From contig CANJLF010000006.1 of the NCBI GenBank assembly GCA_947475295.1, positions 1 to 64,000 of the forward strand: 64,000 nt of DNA. The letters are read 5' to 3'. Origin of the DNA: Fidelibacterota bacterium. GTDB taxonomy: Bacteria > Pseudomonadota > Alphaproteobacteria > Rhodospirillales > Rhodospirillaceae. Positions 9,023 to 17,554 of this stretch are shown here, in pieces; positions within the stretch are counted from its first letter, which is position 1, and each line of letters opens with the position of its first letter. A program made the position numbers and the translations under genes. Below the pieces are notes generated by a model. The model did not search any database. It worked only from the letters and a program-made list of their open reading frames with translations, and was not told the DNA's origin.

Positions 9023-10027
9023 GTGACTCAAACACTCCCGACTCATGCCGACGTCGAAGCCGCTGCCGCCCGCCTGCGTGACATGTCTTTGGGCGTCGCG
9101 GTGCTCACGCCCGTGCTCCGCTCCGCGGAATTGGATAAACGCACCGGCGCGACGGTACTGCTGAAGGCCGAGCCCTTGCAGTACACCGGGTCCTTCAAGT
9201 TCCGCGGCGCCTTCAACCGGCTGGCCCAACTCAGTGCCGAGGAGCGCAAAGCCGGCGTCGTATCTTGGTCGTCGGGCAATCATGCCCAAGGTGTGGCGGC
9301 CGCAGCGAAGTTGCTGGGTATTCCGGCCACCATCGTCATGCCCGCCGACGCGCCGACCATCAAGATGGCGAATACACGCAATTTTGGCGCCGAGGTCGTC
9401 ACCCACGACCGTCTGACCGAAGATCGCGAAACCATCGCGCGCGGCATCGCAGCCAAACGCGGAGCGGTCATCGTGCCGTCCTATGACGACCCGCACGTCA
9501 TGGCCGGCCAAGGCACCGTCGGCCTGGAGTTGATGGCCCAAGCAAAGCAGCTCGATCTGACCCTGGACGACGTGATCGTTCCGGCCAGCGGCGGTGGGCT
9601 CATCGCCGGCGTCGGCCTTGCTGTTCACCATGCCAACCCGGCGGCCAAAGTCTATGTGGCCGAACCAGCCGGCTATGACGACCATCGCCGGTCGTTGGCG
9701 GCCGGAGAGCGGCAGCGCAATGCCTCCACGGCCAATGCCCTGTGCGACGCGCTGTTGGTGGCGACGCCGGGCGCGCTGACCTGGCAGGTAAACCGGACGG
9801 CGTTAAGCGGCGGCTATGCGGTCAGCGATGCCGAGGTGCAAAAGGCCATGGCCTTTGCCTTTGAGCACTTAAAGATCGTGGTGGAACCGGGCGGCGCCGT
9901 AGCCCTGGCGGCCCTCCTGGCGGGGCATCACCCCGGCAGCCAAGGCGGCCGGCGGCGGACCGTCGGGATCATATTGTCGGGGGGCAATGTCGATGCCGCC
10001 ACCTTCGCGGCCTGCATAGCGGCCTGA
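9023..10027 (+). CDS. PLP-dependent threonine/serine dehydratase
   Basis: About 334 residues from a GTG start at 9023, preceded by GAGG; an in-frame ATG eleven codons upstream has no ribosome site. Fold-type II PLP enzyme: the lysine in GSFKFRGAFNRL forms the Schiff base, SSGNHAQGVA binds substrate, and PASGGGLIAGVG holds the PLP phosphate. It deaminates Thr (or Ser) to the 2-oxo acid and ammonia. It lacks the ACT-type regulatory domain of biosynthetic IlvA, so it is the short form, either catabolic or a related racemase/dehydratase. It is divergent from the GT-C gene. Confidence 0.88.
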   Translation: MTQTLPTHADVEAAAARLRDMSLGVAVLTPVLRSAELDKRTGATVLLKAEPLQYTGSFKFRGAFNRLAQLSAEERKAGVVSWSSGNHAQGVAAAAKLLGIPATIVMPADAPTIKMANTRNFGAEVVTHDRLTEDRETIARGIAAKRGAVIVPSYDDPHVMAGQGTVGLELMAQAKQLDLTLDDVIVPASGGGLIAGVGLAVHHANPAAKVYVAEPAGYDDHRRSLAAGERQRNASTANALCDALLVATPGALTWQVNRTALSGGYAVSDAEVQKAMAFAFEHLKIVVEPGGAVALAALLAGHHPGSQGGRRRTVGIILSGGNVDAATFAACIAA

Positions 10028-10212
10028 AATATTCCGTTTCATTTGCCAAAAGTGCATTGAATACATAAACTTAGATTGTGGTTTTGAACCGTGCCCGGTA
10101 GGCTGGCGAACTCTGCCGAACGATGGCTTGAGTGCGTCCCGCCCCTCGGATAGTTCTCAACCTTTCCAAGAACTTCGCGTATATCCCTGGAATAGGGATA
10201 GGAATTTCTAAC

Positions 10213-11307
10213 GTGTCGATGCTGAATAAAGACAAGGTAGACCCGGGCCACGACCGCATCTCCATCATGGTGGTCGAGGATAACGAGTACATGCTCGATA
10301 TCCTGTACAACAGCTTGAAACGTATGGGTTTCACCCGCCTTCAAAAGATGAAGAACGGCAAGGAAGCCGTTGAATATCTCAAACTGACCGCCAAAAACTT
10401 CGGCAGCGCCGTCGAGCCCATCGATATCGTCATTTCCGATTTCGTCATGTCGCCGGTGAGCGGCGTGCATCTTTTGCAATGGCTCCGGGACGACAAGGCT
10501 TCGCCCAGCCGGTTTATGCCGTTCATCATGCTGTCGGGCGCCGCCGACCGGGTCAACGTCGAGGCTAGCCGCGATCACGGTGTCAACGATTTCATGGCCA
10601 AGCCGTTCTCGGTGGAGAACATCTATAAAGTGCTTCAGCGCATCATCGACGCGCCGCGCCAGTTCGTGACCACGCAGACCTACTTCGGCCCCTGCCGCCG
10701 CCGGTCCAGCAAGGCCGGTCCGCCCGGGGGCCGGGAACGCCGCAAGCCCGACGAATCCCATGCCACCATCGTTTATTCCAAAGACAAGGTTGAGAAACCT
10801 TCCGCGCCGAGCGACGTCTGGCTTTTCAAGCTGCCCAACTATCTCAAACAGAAGATGGGCTCCAACGCCATGCGCCAGCCCTTCGCGCTGCCGGACGACG
10901 TGCTGTTCAACGCCGAGCAGGCTCTGAAGCGCGAGGCCGACGGCTTCCTGGATTGGGCCAAAGGCTATCTTGATCGGCTGTCGCGGCAAGTCACCGAGGC
11001 CAAACAGGTCAGCGGCGACCGCACGGCGCAATTCGAAGAGATCAACCTGATCGCCCACGAGTTGCGCGGCCAGGGCGGCACCTTTGGCTACCCGCTGATC
11101 ACCGTGTTCGGGAAATCGCTGTACGAAGTCACCAAGCCGCCCTGCCGCCAGGACGACGCCAATCTGGAAATCGTCAAGGCCCATATCGACACCATGCGCG
11201 CGGTGCTGCGCGAAAAAATCGAGGGCGACGGCGGGGAAATCGGCCAAGCGTTGTTTAAGGCGCTGAAGGCGGCGATATCGAAATATGCGCCGACGCCAGC
11301 CGCCTAG
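10213..11307 (+). CDS. response regulator with C-terminal HPt-like domain
   Basis: About 364 residues from a GTG at 10213, nine bases after AGGA; an ATG two codons later is the alternative. Residues ~15-145 are a CheY-like receiver: acidic pair VVEDNE, phospho-acceptor Asp in VISDFVMSP (~76), and conserved Lys in MAKPFS. A basic linker follows. Residues ~240-345 include AHELRGQGGTFGYP, resembling an HPt phosphotransfer helix with His near 282. No DNA-binding domain is seen, so it probably relays phosphate or acts by protein contact. The histidine kinase gene follows ~105 bp downstream. Confidence 0.82.
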   Translation: MSMLNKDKVDPGHDRISIMVVEDNEYMLDILYNSLKRMGFTRLQKMKNGKEAVEYLKLTAKNFGSAVEPIDIVISDFVMSPVSGVHLLQWLRDDKASPSRFMPFIMLSGAADRVNVEASRDHGVNDFMAKPFSVENIYKVLQRIIDAPRQFVTTQTYFGPCRRRSSKAGPPGGRERRKPDESHATIVYSKDKVEKPSAPSDVWLFKLPNYLKQKMGSNAMRQPFALPDDVLFNAEQALKREADGFLDWAKGYLDRLSRQVTEAKQVSGDRTAQFEEINLIAHELRGQGGTFGYPLITVFGKSLYEVTKPPCRQDDANLEIVKAHIDTMRAVLREKIEGDGGEIGQALFKALKAAISKYAPTPAA

Positions 11308-11412
11308 TCGTCGGCCTGCGTCTAAACGTGTATAAAGGGCTGGGGTGACCTTTCTGCTTCTTCAGAGGCCAATCACGATGATGCGTGGCACAATGATCCT
11401 TGGGCAGCCGTC

Positions 11413-13224
11413 ATGAAACCTCTAAGCGGCACATCCACCAAGAAGTTGGGGGCCTCATCGCTGCGCCGTCTCAGGATCGCCACCATATTGCTAGTCTCAA
11501 GCTTCGCCGTCTTGGTGATGGCCGCGGGCGCCTACAATCTTGCCGAACAATATCGCGCGGTCATGGACACCACGACCCGCTCCGCGCTCAGCACGGCATG
11601 GACAATACAGTCTCATGCGACTCAAACATTCGGCGAAACCTTCCGCGTCTTGGAAGGCATTGCCGACGTCTTTCGCCACGCCACGGAACAAGGGGAACTT
11701 GAGGACGGCAGAATCATCAACGAAGCTTATCTGCACGATCTGATGGCGACGAAGTTGCCGAAAGCGCCCGCGGTCATGACCTATTTTTTGCTCGATAAGG
11801 ATTACATAGGCATTGCTGGCGCGCGCACATTTCCAGTGGATGTGGGGCGCGCCTATATGTCCGGCATTTCGTTCGAAGCAATCACCGATATCGGCGGCGA
11901 TCTCCTGGTCGGCGAAGTTTATCGCGACCGTCGTCCGCAAGCGCCGTCCAACAACGCCTGGATATATCCCGTGGGCATCAGGGTCATGGACAGGAACGGT
12001 GCGTTGCAGGGTTTTGTCTTCGCCCTGATACGGCAGGAGTTTTTTGCGAAATATTTCGGCGGCCTCGACGTGGGGCCCCACGGCCGCATCGGCCTGTGGA
12101 CCCCCGACGGGCGCCTGATCGCAGCGACACCCAATGAAACAATCCCCATTGGGGCAATCGATAAATCCCGGGGCGAAACCCCGCAAGTTGCAACGATCGT
12201 CTCGCACGAGTCAGTTACAACGGTCGGCGCAGGGGTCGCAAAGCAGGTTGTGGCTCGCGTCAATATCACGAATGCGCCGCTGCAGGTGTCGGTCACACTG
12301 GATGCCGAGGACTTTCTTGCGTCCTGGCGCACCGCCAGAAATGCCGTCGCCCTAGCGGTGGCCGGAATTGTATTGGCGATGATCGTTTTCGCTTCGATCA
12401 TTCTGCGACAAATCAGGCGCACCGAGGAAAATGAAAGGGCCCTGCGTCAAGCCAAAGCCTCGGCTGAAGAAGCCAATGACGCCAAGAGCAGCTTCCTTGC
12501 GCACATGAGCCACGAATTTCGCACGCCTTTAAATGCTATCATGGGTTTTTCGGAGATCATCAAGAACAAGGTTCTCGGCGAGAGCATTGCCCCGGCCTAC
12601 ACAGCCTATGCCGACCACATTCACAGGTCTGGCGAGCATCTTCTCAACATTGTCAACGATATCCTGGATATGGCAAAAATTGAGTCCGGCGTGCAGCCGC
12701 TCCATCGCGAAGCCATCGATATGGCCGACGTTATTGTGGCGGCGGCGTCCTTCGTTGAAGGTTTAGCCGCGCAGCGGACGATCCGCATACGTGTCGCGAT
12801 TCAGCCCCGTCTGCCGTTGGTGTCGGCTGATCAGCGGTTCAGCCGACAGGTTGTGATCAACCTTCTGTCCAATGCCATTAAGTTCTCGCCGCCCCATAGC
12901 GAAATCGTCATCGGCGCCCGGTACAGTGAAGGCCGGCACCTCGACATCGCCGTCAGTGACCATGGCGCCGGCATTGAGCCGGCCCTCTTGAAACGTCTCG
13001 GTGAACCGTTCTTGCAGGGAAACCCCTCGGTTTCGCATAGCGGACAGGGAACCGGCCTCGGTCTGTCGATCTGCAAACGCTATATGGATTTGCTGGGCGG
13101 AGAACTCTTGATCGACAGCACCGTGGGCACAGGCACCACGGCCACGATACGGTTCCCGGAAACCCTTTTAATCGATCGTCCGCGCGAAGTTCCCATCGAG
13201 CAGGCCACGGCGCTTATGGGATAG
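11413..13224 (+). CDS. membrane sensor histidine kinase
   Basis: A 603-residue protein. One helix at ~22-42, a large periplasmic sensor region (~45-310, PDC/Cache-like by its layout and the PHGRIGLWTPDGRLIAATP segment), and a second helix at ~313-335. The cytoplasmic kinase has an H box FLAHMSHEFRTPLNAI with His367 as phospho-acceptor, an N box NLLSNAIKFSPP, and G boxes DHGAGIEP and GTGLGLSICKRYMD. No receiver is fused. The receiver-HPt gene just upstream is the likely partner. The ligand is unknown. Confidence 0.92.
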   Translation: MKPLSGTSTKKLGASSLRRLRIATILLVSSFAVLVMAAGAYNLAEQYRAVMDTTTRSALSTAWTIQSHATQTFGETFRVLEGIADVFRHATEQGELEDGRIINEAYLHDLMATKLPKAPAVMTYFLLDKDYIGIAGARTFPVDVGRAYMSGISFEAITDIGGDLLVGEVYRDRRPQAPSNNAWIYPVGIRVMDRNGALQGFVFALIRQEFFAKYFGGLDVGPHGRIGLWTPDGRLIAATPNETIPIGAIDKSRGETPQVATIVSHESVTTVGAGVAKQVVARVNITNAPLQVSVTLDAEDFLASWRTARNAVALAVAGIVLAMIVFASIILRQIRRTEENERALRQAKASAEEANDAKSSFLAHMSHEFRTPLNAIMGFSEIIKNKVLGESIAPAYTAYADHIHRSGEHLLNIVNDILDMAKIESGVQPLHREAIDMADVIVAAASFVEGLAAQRTIRIRVAIQPRLPLVSADQRFSRQVVINLLSNAIKFSPPHSEIVIGARYSEGRHLDIAVSDHGAGIEPALLKRLGEPFLQGNPSVSHSGQGTGLGLSICKRYMDLLGGELLIDSTVGTGTTATIRFPETLLIDRPREVPIEQATALMG

Positions 13225-13230
13225 AAGCCC

Positions 13231-13833
13231 TTACTGAATAACCGGCGGATTGGCTCTGGGCTTGATCACCGGCATTTGTGAGTCGGTTTGCGGCGGCTTC
13301 TTGACCAACTCCGTGTCGCCGGTCGGCGGCGGCCGGATAACGCTCTCAGGATCGGCGACAATCGGCGGCGTCTGCGCTTGCGGCACCGTGACCACGGGCG
13401 GAACCGGCGCTGACGGGACACCGGGCCCGCGGCGGGTCAGCCGGTCGCGCTCTTCCACCGTCATCTGCGGATCGCAAGCGACAGCCCGCACGGGCGTGAG
13501 ACCTGCGGGAATCAACAGCGCCATCGGCAGGGCATTTCGCCGCGGTATAGCGGCGGCGGCGACCTCATGGGCGCGGCGTTCGGCTGCCCGACGGACCGCG
13601 CACACCTTCGCCGGTTCCGAAATGCCGCACATCACGCCCGGTGCGAGCAAACTCACTGGCGCGCCACTCGACGTCGCTGCGTCGACCGAGTTCCGCGCTA
13701 TGGCGGGCTGCACCGCCGAAGACGACTGCAAGGAAACGCTGAGTAATTCGACCGGCGAGGCCGCATAGGCCGAGAATGCGGCCGAAAAACCGACCACAGA
13801 GGAGAGTATCATGGCACCAAACAACGTCTTCAT
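13231..13833 (-). CDS. exported proline-rich protein
   Basis: A 200-residue protein. The signal peptide covers residues ~1-24 (MKTLFGAMILSSVVGFSAAF...AYAA). The mature part has two Cys about ten residues apart (GVMCGISEPAKVCAV), then a Pro/Val/Thr-rich C-terminal third with PPVVTVPQAQTPP and PVIKPRANPPVIQ, probably an extended periplasmic or envelope-spanning segment. I recognise no family. It converges with the histidine kinase gene (6-bp gap). A hairpin lies just upstream of its start. Confidence 0.72.
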   Translation of the reverse strand: MKTLFGAMILSSVVGFSAAFSAYAASPVELLSVSLQSSSAVQPAIARNSVDAATSSGAPVSLLAPGVMCGISEPAKVCAVRRAAERRAHEVAAAAIPRRNALPMALLIPAGLTPVRAVACDPQMTVEERDRLTRRGPGVPSAPVPPVVTVPQAQTPPIVADPESVIRPPPTGDTELVKKPPQTDSQMPVIKPRANPPVIQ

Positions 13834-13845
13834 GATGGGCCTCGA

Positions 13846-13890
13846 ACCTTTGCTAAACGGCCCGCGATTTGGGTTTCGCGGCGCAAAGGT
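13846..13890 (-). promoter_or_regulatory. nested inverted repeat in the leader of the Pro-rich gene
   Basis: Outer arms acctttgc (13847-13854) and gcaaaggt (13883-13890) enclose inner arms cgcgaa-type sequence (ccgcga / tcgcgg). It sits 12 bp before the ATG at 13833 on the minus strand, so an RNA hairpin would form next to the ribosome site. It could be a translational control hairpin, an operator, or chance. Confidence 0.4.
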
Positions 13891-13980
13891 GTAATGCCAA
13901 CCCGGGGGCTAAGTTCCCCTTTGCGCGTGCGATTCAACCTTCGCGCGACACAACTTTGCTAAGCCCCCGACGTTGTATTG

Positions 13981-14295
13981 ATGAAACTTGAAGCGTGGAT
14001 TCCGCCCGTAGGCGAGGAGGTCGGCGTGAACAGCATATGGACCGAAGAAGCGTTCAACACCGTGAACATTCTGATGGGGTGTCCGGTCTTGTCGCCTGAG
14101 CTGGCCGGCGGAGAATTGAGCGGCACAGGACACCAAGATAGCGAGGCCCTAGATCCGCAAGAGGGTGAGTCAGAGCCCGATATCAAGCCGCCGCTCCCGC
14201 AGGAAGTTCCCGCGCCGCAATCCCCGCAGCCGGACATCGCGCCCTACCAGGCCCCGCCAGCGGTCACACCCAATCTGCCGCAGCCGGAAGCCTAG
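13981..14295 (+). CDS. small acidic proline-rich protein, doubtful
   Basis: 104 residues from ATG 13981, with a TTG codon directly before it. It is rich in Pro, Glu and Asp; the C-terminal half (PQEVPAPQSPQPDIAPYQ) resembles in style the tail of the exported Pro-rich protein encoded just to the left. There is no signal peptide and no good ribosome site. Two minus-strand frames also cross this stretch and look no better. It may be a small real gene, a decayed relative of its neighbour, or an accident of composition. Confidence 0.35.
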   Translation: MKLEAWIPPVGEEVGVNSIWTEEAFNTVNILMGCPVLSPELAGGELSGTGHQDSEALDPQEGESEPDIKPPLPQEVPAPQSPQPDIAPYQAPPAVTPNLPQPEA

Positions 14296-14312
14296 GCGGC
14301 TATTTCGCCCGG

Positions 14313-15032
14313 CTACTTCGCCTTTGCGAAAATCATCACGTGCTGCCATGGCAGCGTCGTGCTGTCGGTGCTGACCCATTGCAGGCCGAGCGCGGCCATT
14401 TCTTTTTTGGCCTGAGCCTCAGTCATCTTGTGAAGTTCCTTGACCGGCACGCTGGCATCTTCACCGCGGTATTCCACCAAGGCGATGCGCCCACCAGGCT
14501 TCAGCGCGCGCACCATGGCCTGGCCCATTTCGCGGGGATATGAAAACTCGTGATAGACGTCGACCAGCAAAATCAAATCAACGCCGTTCGCGGGCAGCAG
14601 CGGATCGGCGACGCCGCCCAAAACCGTGACGATATTTTTGCCCGCACCCTTCGTCTTGCGGGCAGTGATGAGATCGAGCATCTCCTGCTGAATGTCTTCG
14701 GCGTAAACCCGGCCTTGCGGCACAAGCGGGCTGATGCGAAAACTGAAATAGCCGGTTCCCGCGCCGACATCTGCCACCACGGTGTTGGGTTGAAGCCCCA
14801 GCAGCGGCAGGAGCTTATCGGTGCCCTCTTCCTTGGCGCGCTCGCCGCGCTCAAGCCATTCAGCTCCGGCGATGCCCATCACCGCGGCAATGTCCCGGCC
14901 CATATAAGCCTTGCCGATGCCTTCGAGCGTTATCCCCTTGTTGGTGTAACCGTTCTGGGCAAAGGCCGGCAGCGCGCATAACATCACCGCCGCAAACAAG
15001 GCTTTCAGGGTCGTCCGCGTGACAAGGTACAT
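14313..15032 (-). CDS. SAM-dependent methyltransferase with signal peptide
   Basis: A 239-residue protein. Residues ~1-25 look like a Sec signal peptide (LKALFAAVMLCALPAFAQ). The rest is a class I methyltransferase: motif I VADVGAGTGYFSFRI, then VYAEDIQQEMLDLI, LILLVDVYHEF and LKPGGRIALVEYRGED. The domain normally works in the cytoplasm because SAM is there, so an exported form is odd, but this arrangement recurs in proteobacteria. The substrate is unknown. It faces the divergent DmeF-like gene. Confidence 0.82.
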   Translation of the reverse strand: MYLVTRTTLKALFAAVMLCALPAFAQNGYTNKGITLEGIGKAYMGRDIAAVMGIAGAEWLERGERAKEEGTDKLLPLLGLQPNTVVADVGAGTGYFSFRISPLVPQGRVYAEDIQQEMLDLITARKTKGAGKNIVTVLGGVADPLLPANGVDLILLVDVYHEFSYPREMGQAMVRALKPGGRIALVEYRGEDASVPVKELHKMTEAQAKKEMAALGLQWVSTDSTTLPWQHVMIFAKAK

Positions 15033-15166
15033 CTAAGCCACTCCCGTTACACTTTTCCTGAGCGAATTTTCACGTCAGCATAAGGCAGGCGGCGGAGATA
15101 GAATAGACGCCGCAAGATTGGTATGATTAAGGCACTTGAGTTACTTCGGTGAGGATCGAGAACGCC

Positions 15167-16141
15167 ATGCATAGCGACTCTCTGGCCCCGTGGCTGAAAC
15201 ATCACCGGTTCCTGGCCGAAGGGCATGGCAAAAACGCCCGTCGCACGAAAGCGGTGCTGGTGCTGACGGCGTTGATGATGGTTGGTGAGATCATCGCCGG
15301 CAGCCTGTTTGGCTCCATGGCCCTGCTGGCCGACGGCTGGCATATGGCGAGCCACGCGGCGGCCCTGGGTATCGCGGTTTTCGCTTATGCCTATGCCCAC
15401 CGCCACGCCGAGAATAGCACCTACACCTTCGGCACCGGAAAAGTCGGCGATCTGGCGGCATTTTCAAGCGCCATGCTGCTGCTGGTAATCGCGACCTTCA
15501 TGGTCATCGAGTCCGTCCAGCGGCTGATCGCACCTGTGACCATCGCTTTCAACGAGGCGATTGTTGTCGCCGCATTGGGGCTGGCCGTTAACGTGGTCAG
15601 CGCCTGGATATTGAAGGGCGAAGAGCATGGCCATGATCATGCTCGTGATCACGGCCATTCCCACGCCGATGAGTCACCCGACGTCCATCACCACCATCAA
15701 GATCACAACATGCGTGCGGCCTATGTACATGTGGTGGCGGACGCGGCGACCTCGGTGCTGGCGATCGCCGCACTGGTCGCCGGGCTGTTTTGGGGGCTGA
15801 CGTGGCTGGACGCGGTGATCGGCATCGTCGGCGCGGCGATTATCGCGCAGTGGGCCTGGAGCCTCATGGGCAAGGCGGGACGAATCCTGCTGGACGCCGC
15901 ACCGTCCGGCGACACCACCGAAGCGGTCCGCAAGGCGATCGAAGCGGAGCCCGACAACCGCGTTGCCGACTTGCATGTATGGCGTGTCGGCCCCGGGCAT
16001 CTGGCCGCGGTCGTGACCGTGGTGACCCATCACGCGCGTACGCCCGCCCACTACAAAAGCCTGCTCGCGGGAATTGACTGTCTCAGTCATGTCACGGTGG
16101 AAGTGGAGCGCTGCTGCGACGAGCGGCCGCACGCGGCCTAG
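15167..16141 (+). CDS. dmeF: cation diffusion facilitator, DmeF-like Co/Ni/Zn exporter
   Basis: About 324 residues from ATG 15167, with GAGG twelve bases upstream. CDF family: six membrane helices, metal-site residues in SMALLADGWHMASHAAA and HVVADAATSVLA, and a His-rich cytoplasmic loop at ~150-182 (GHDHARDHGHSH). WHMASH and the CDERPH tail match DmeF-type exporters, which expel Co2+ and Ni2+ in exchange for protons; CzcD-like proteins prefer Zn2+. No dmeR/frmR-type repressor gene is adjacent. The metal is inferred. Confidence 0.85.
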   Translation: MHSDSLAPWLKHHRFLAEGHGKNARRTKAVLVLTALMMVGEIIAGSLFGSMALLADGWHMASHAAALGIAVFAYAYAHRHAENSTYTFGTGKVGDLAAFSSAMLLLVIATFMVIESVQRLIAPVTIAFNEAIVVAALGLAVNVVSAWILKGEEHGHDHARDHGHSHADESPDVHHHHQDHNMRAAYVHVVADAATSVLAIAALVAGLFWGLTWLDAVIGIVGAAIIAQWAWSLMGKAGRILLDAAPSGDTTEAVRKAIEAEPDNRVADLHVWRVGPGHLAAVVTVVTHHARTPAHYKSLLAGIDCLSHVTVEVERCCDERPHAA

Positions 16142-16383
16142 GGTTTATCAGCTGGCGGCAGATCGGCAGGATCGTGGTCGATGACCAAGCCGGGCTGTGA
16201 CCCGGGACGCTGGCCTTGCCGGACGACCCACCATTCCCCCGTCGGCTTACGGCCGAACAGGAAAAACAACAGGAACAGGATCGGCGTAAGGATCAACGCC
16301 GCGACGAAGGCGTAAAAGAACAGGATCGTCACACCCGCCAAAGCCAGGATGACGAGAAAGAGGCGCACGAACGCGCCGAGCAT
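16138..16383 (-). CDS. small two-helix membrane protein ending the ceramide synthase operon
   Basis: 81 residues with two adjoining hydrophobic helices (~5-25 and ~27-45) and a Pro-rich soluble tail. Its ATG overlaps the TGA of the ceramide synthase gene (ATGA), so translation is coupled. I know no function. The position suggests a small inner-membrane subunit or anchor for sphingolipid enzymes. Its 3' end overlaps the convergent dmeF gene by 4 bp. Confidence 0.7.
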   Translation of the reverse strand: MLGAFVRLFLVILALAGVTILFFYAFVAALILTPILFLLFFLFGRKPTGEWWVVRQGQRPGSQPGLVIDHDPADLPPADKP

Positions 16384-17546
16384 CAGAGCGCCCTCTCAAA
16401 CATGCGGTAGGCCTTATAGACCCGCCCGCCGATGGCTTCGATGGAATGGCAGGTCTGGGTATTGGACTCCAGCACCCAGCTCATTTCACAGACCGGCATG
16501 CGTAGCTTGAGCGAAGCCTCGCGCACGGCGCCCACGGTCAGTAGCGCGAGCAAGGAGCCCATAGGCTTGTTCTTGTATTCGGGCACGACGCCCATGAGCG
16601 GCACGCGCGTGCCCGAGACATATGACCGGCGGGTGAGAATACGCCACAACAGCTTCGCCCAGCCGACCGGGAAAAGCTTGCCCTTCAAGTCGCGAATCAT
16701 TTCATTGAGATCAGGCAAAGCCACGCACATGGCGGCCGGCTTGCCGTCGACGGTCGCGATAGAGACCAGTTCGGGGATGATGATCAGCTTCATCTCGTCG
16801 GCCATATGGGCGATTTCGGCGTCGGTCATGGCGATCGAGCCCCAGTTGTCGACCCAGGCCGCCCTAAAAATCTCGCCGATGGCTTTCATTTCCTCGTCAT
16901 AGCGGCTCATATCGATGGGACGCACTTTGAGACTGGGATTGCGATCGAGGGAACGCTTCAGCCACGTGAGCTGCTTGCCGGGCAAGCCGGTATCCATGGG
17001 TGTCAGGTACGCCCGCATGTCCACGACTTTGGTGAAACCGGCGGCTTCGAGCAGGCCGGCGTAATACGGTTGGGCGTGGCCCATCATCATGCGCGGTGGA
17101 CAATTGAAGCCGTCGATCAGCAAACCGGACTCGTCATTGACGTTGAAGCTGAAGGGCCCGAGACAGCGCTTCATACCGCGTTCGCGCAGCCAATCGGCGG
17201 CCGCCTTGAATAGAGCGTCGGCAACGTTTTGATCGTCGATGGATTCAAAGAAGCCGAAGAAGCCGGTCGCGTCCTTGTAACGCGCGAGGTGGCTTTGATC
17301 GACCTGGGCAGAGATGCGCCCTACCGGCTTATTGTTGCGCTCGGCCACCCAGAGCGCCGCCTCGCCGTGTTTGAACCACGGGTTTTTCTTTGGATTCAAT
17401 CGCGGCGCTTCAAGCATGGCGAGCGGCGCGACCCAGTAAGGGTCGTGCCCTTGCGTGACATGGGGCACATGCAAGAAAGCGGCGACGTTTGTATCCGCCC
17501 CGACGCGGCGGATCTTGATATCTGACAGGGGCACAGAGGCATCCAT
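16383..17546 (-). CDS. cerS: bacterial ceramide synthase (GNAT-fold N-acyltransferase)
   Basis: A 387-residue protein with the layout of a GNAT-like acyltransferase: an N-terminal segment with HDPYWVAPL and ALWVAERNNKPVGRI, central GPFSFNVNDESGLLIDGF, and C-terminal VPEYKNKPMGSLLALL and EMSWVLESN. I match it to the bacterial ceramide synthase family described in Caulobacter crescentus, which N-acylates 3-oxosphinganine and is unrelated to eukaryotic ceramide synthases. The ceramide gene set in the same region strongly supports this. It is 8 bp downstream of the hydroxylase gene. Acyl chain preference cannot be read. Confidence 0.85.
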   Translation of the reverse strand: MDASVPLSDIKIRRVGADTNVAAFLHVPHVTQGHDPYWVAPLAMLEAPRLNPKKNPWFKHGEAALWVAERNNKPVGRISAQVDQSHLARYKDATGFFGFFESIDDQNVADALFKAAADWLRERGMKRCLGPFSFNVNDESGLLIDGFNCPPRMMMGHAQPYYAGLLEAAGFTKVVDMRAYLTPMDTGLPGKQLTWLKRSLDRNPSLKVRPIDMSRYDEEMKAIGEIFRAAWVDNWGSIAMTDAEIAHMADEMKLIIIPELVSIATVDGKPAAMCVALPDLNEMIRDLKGKLFPVGWAKLLWRILTRRSYVSGTRVPLMGVVPEYKNKPMGSLLALLTVGAVREASLKLRMPVCEMSWVLESNTQTCHSIEAIGGRVYKAYRMFERAL

Positions 17547-17554
17547 GCGAGGGG

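Noticed and set aside
10039-11247. Minus-strand open frame (402 aa) across the receiver-HPt gene
   Set aside because: The plus strand carries clear receiver motifs; the minus-strand reading is His/Gln/Gly-rich shadow sequence.
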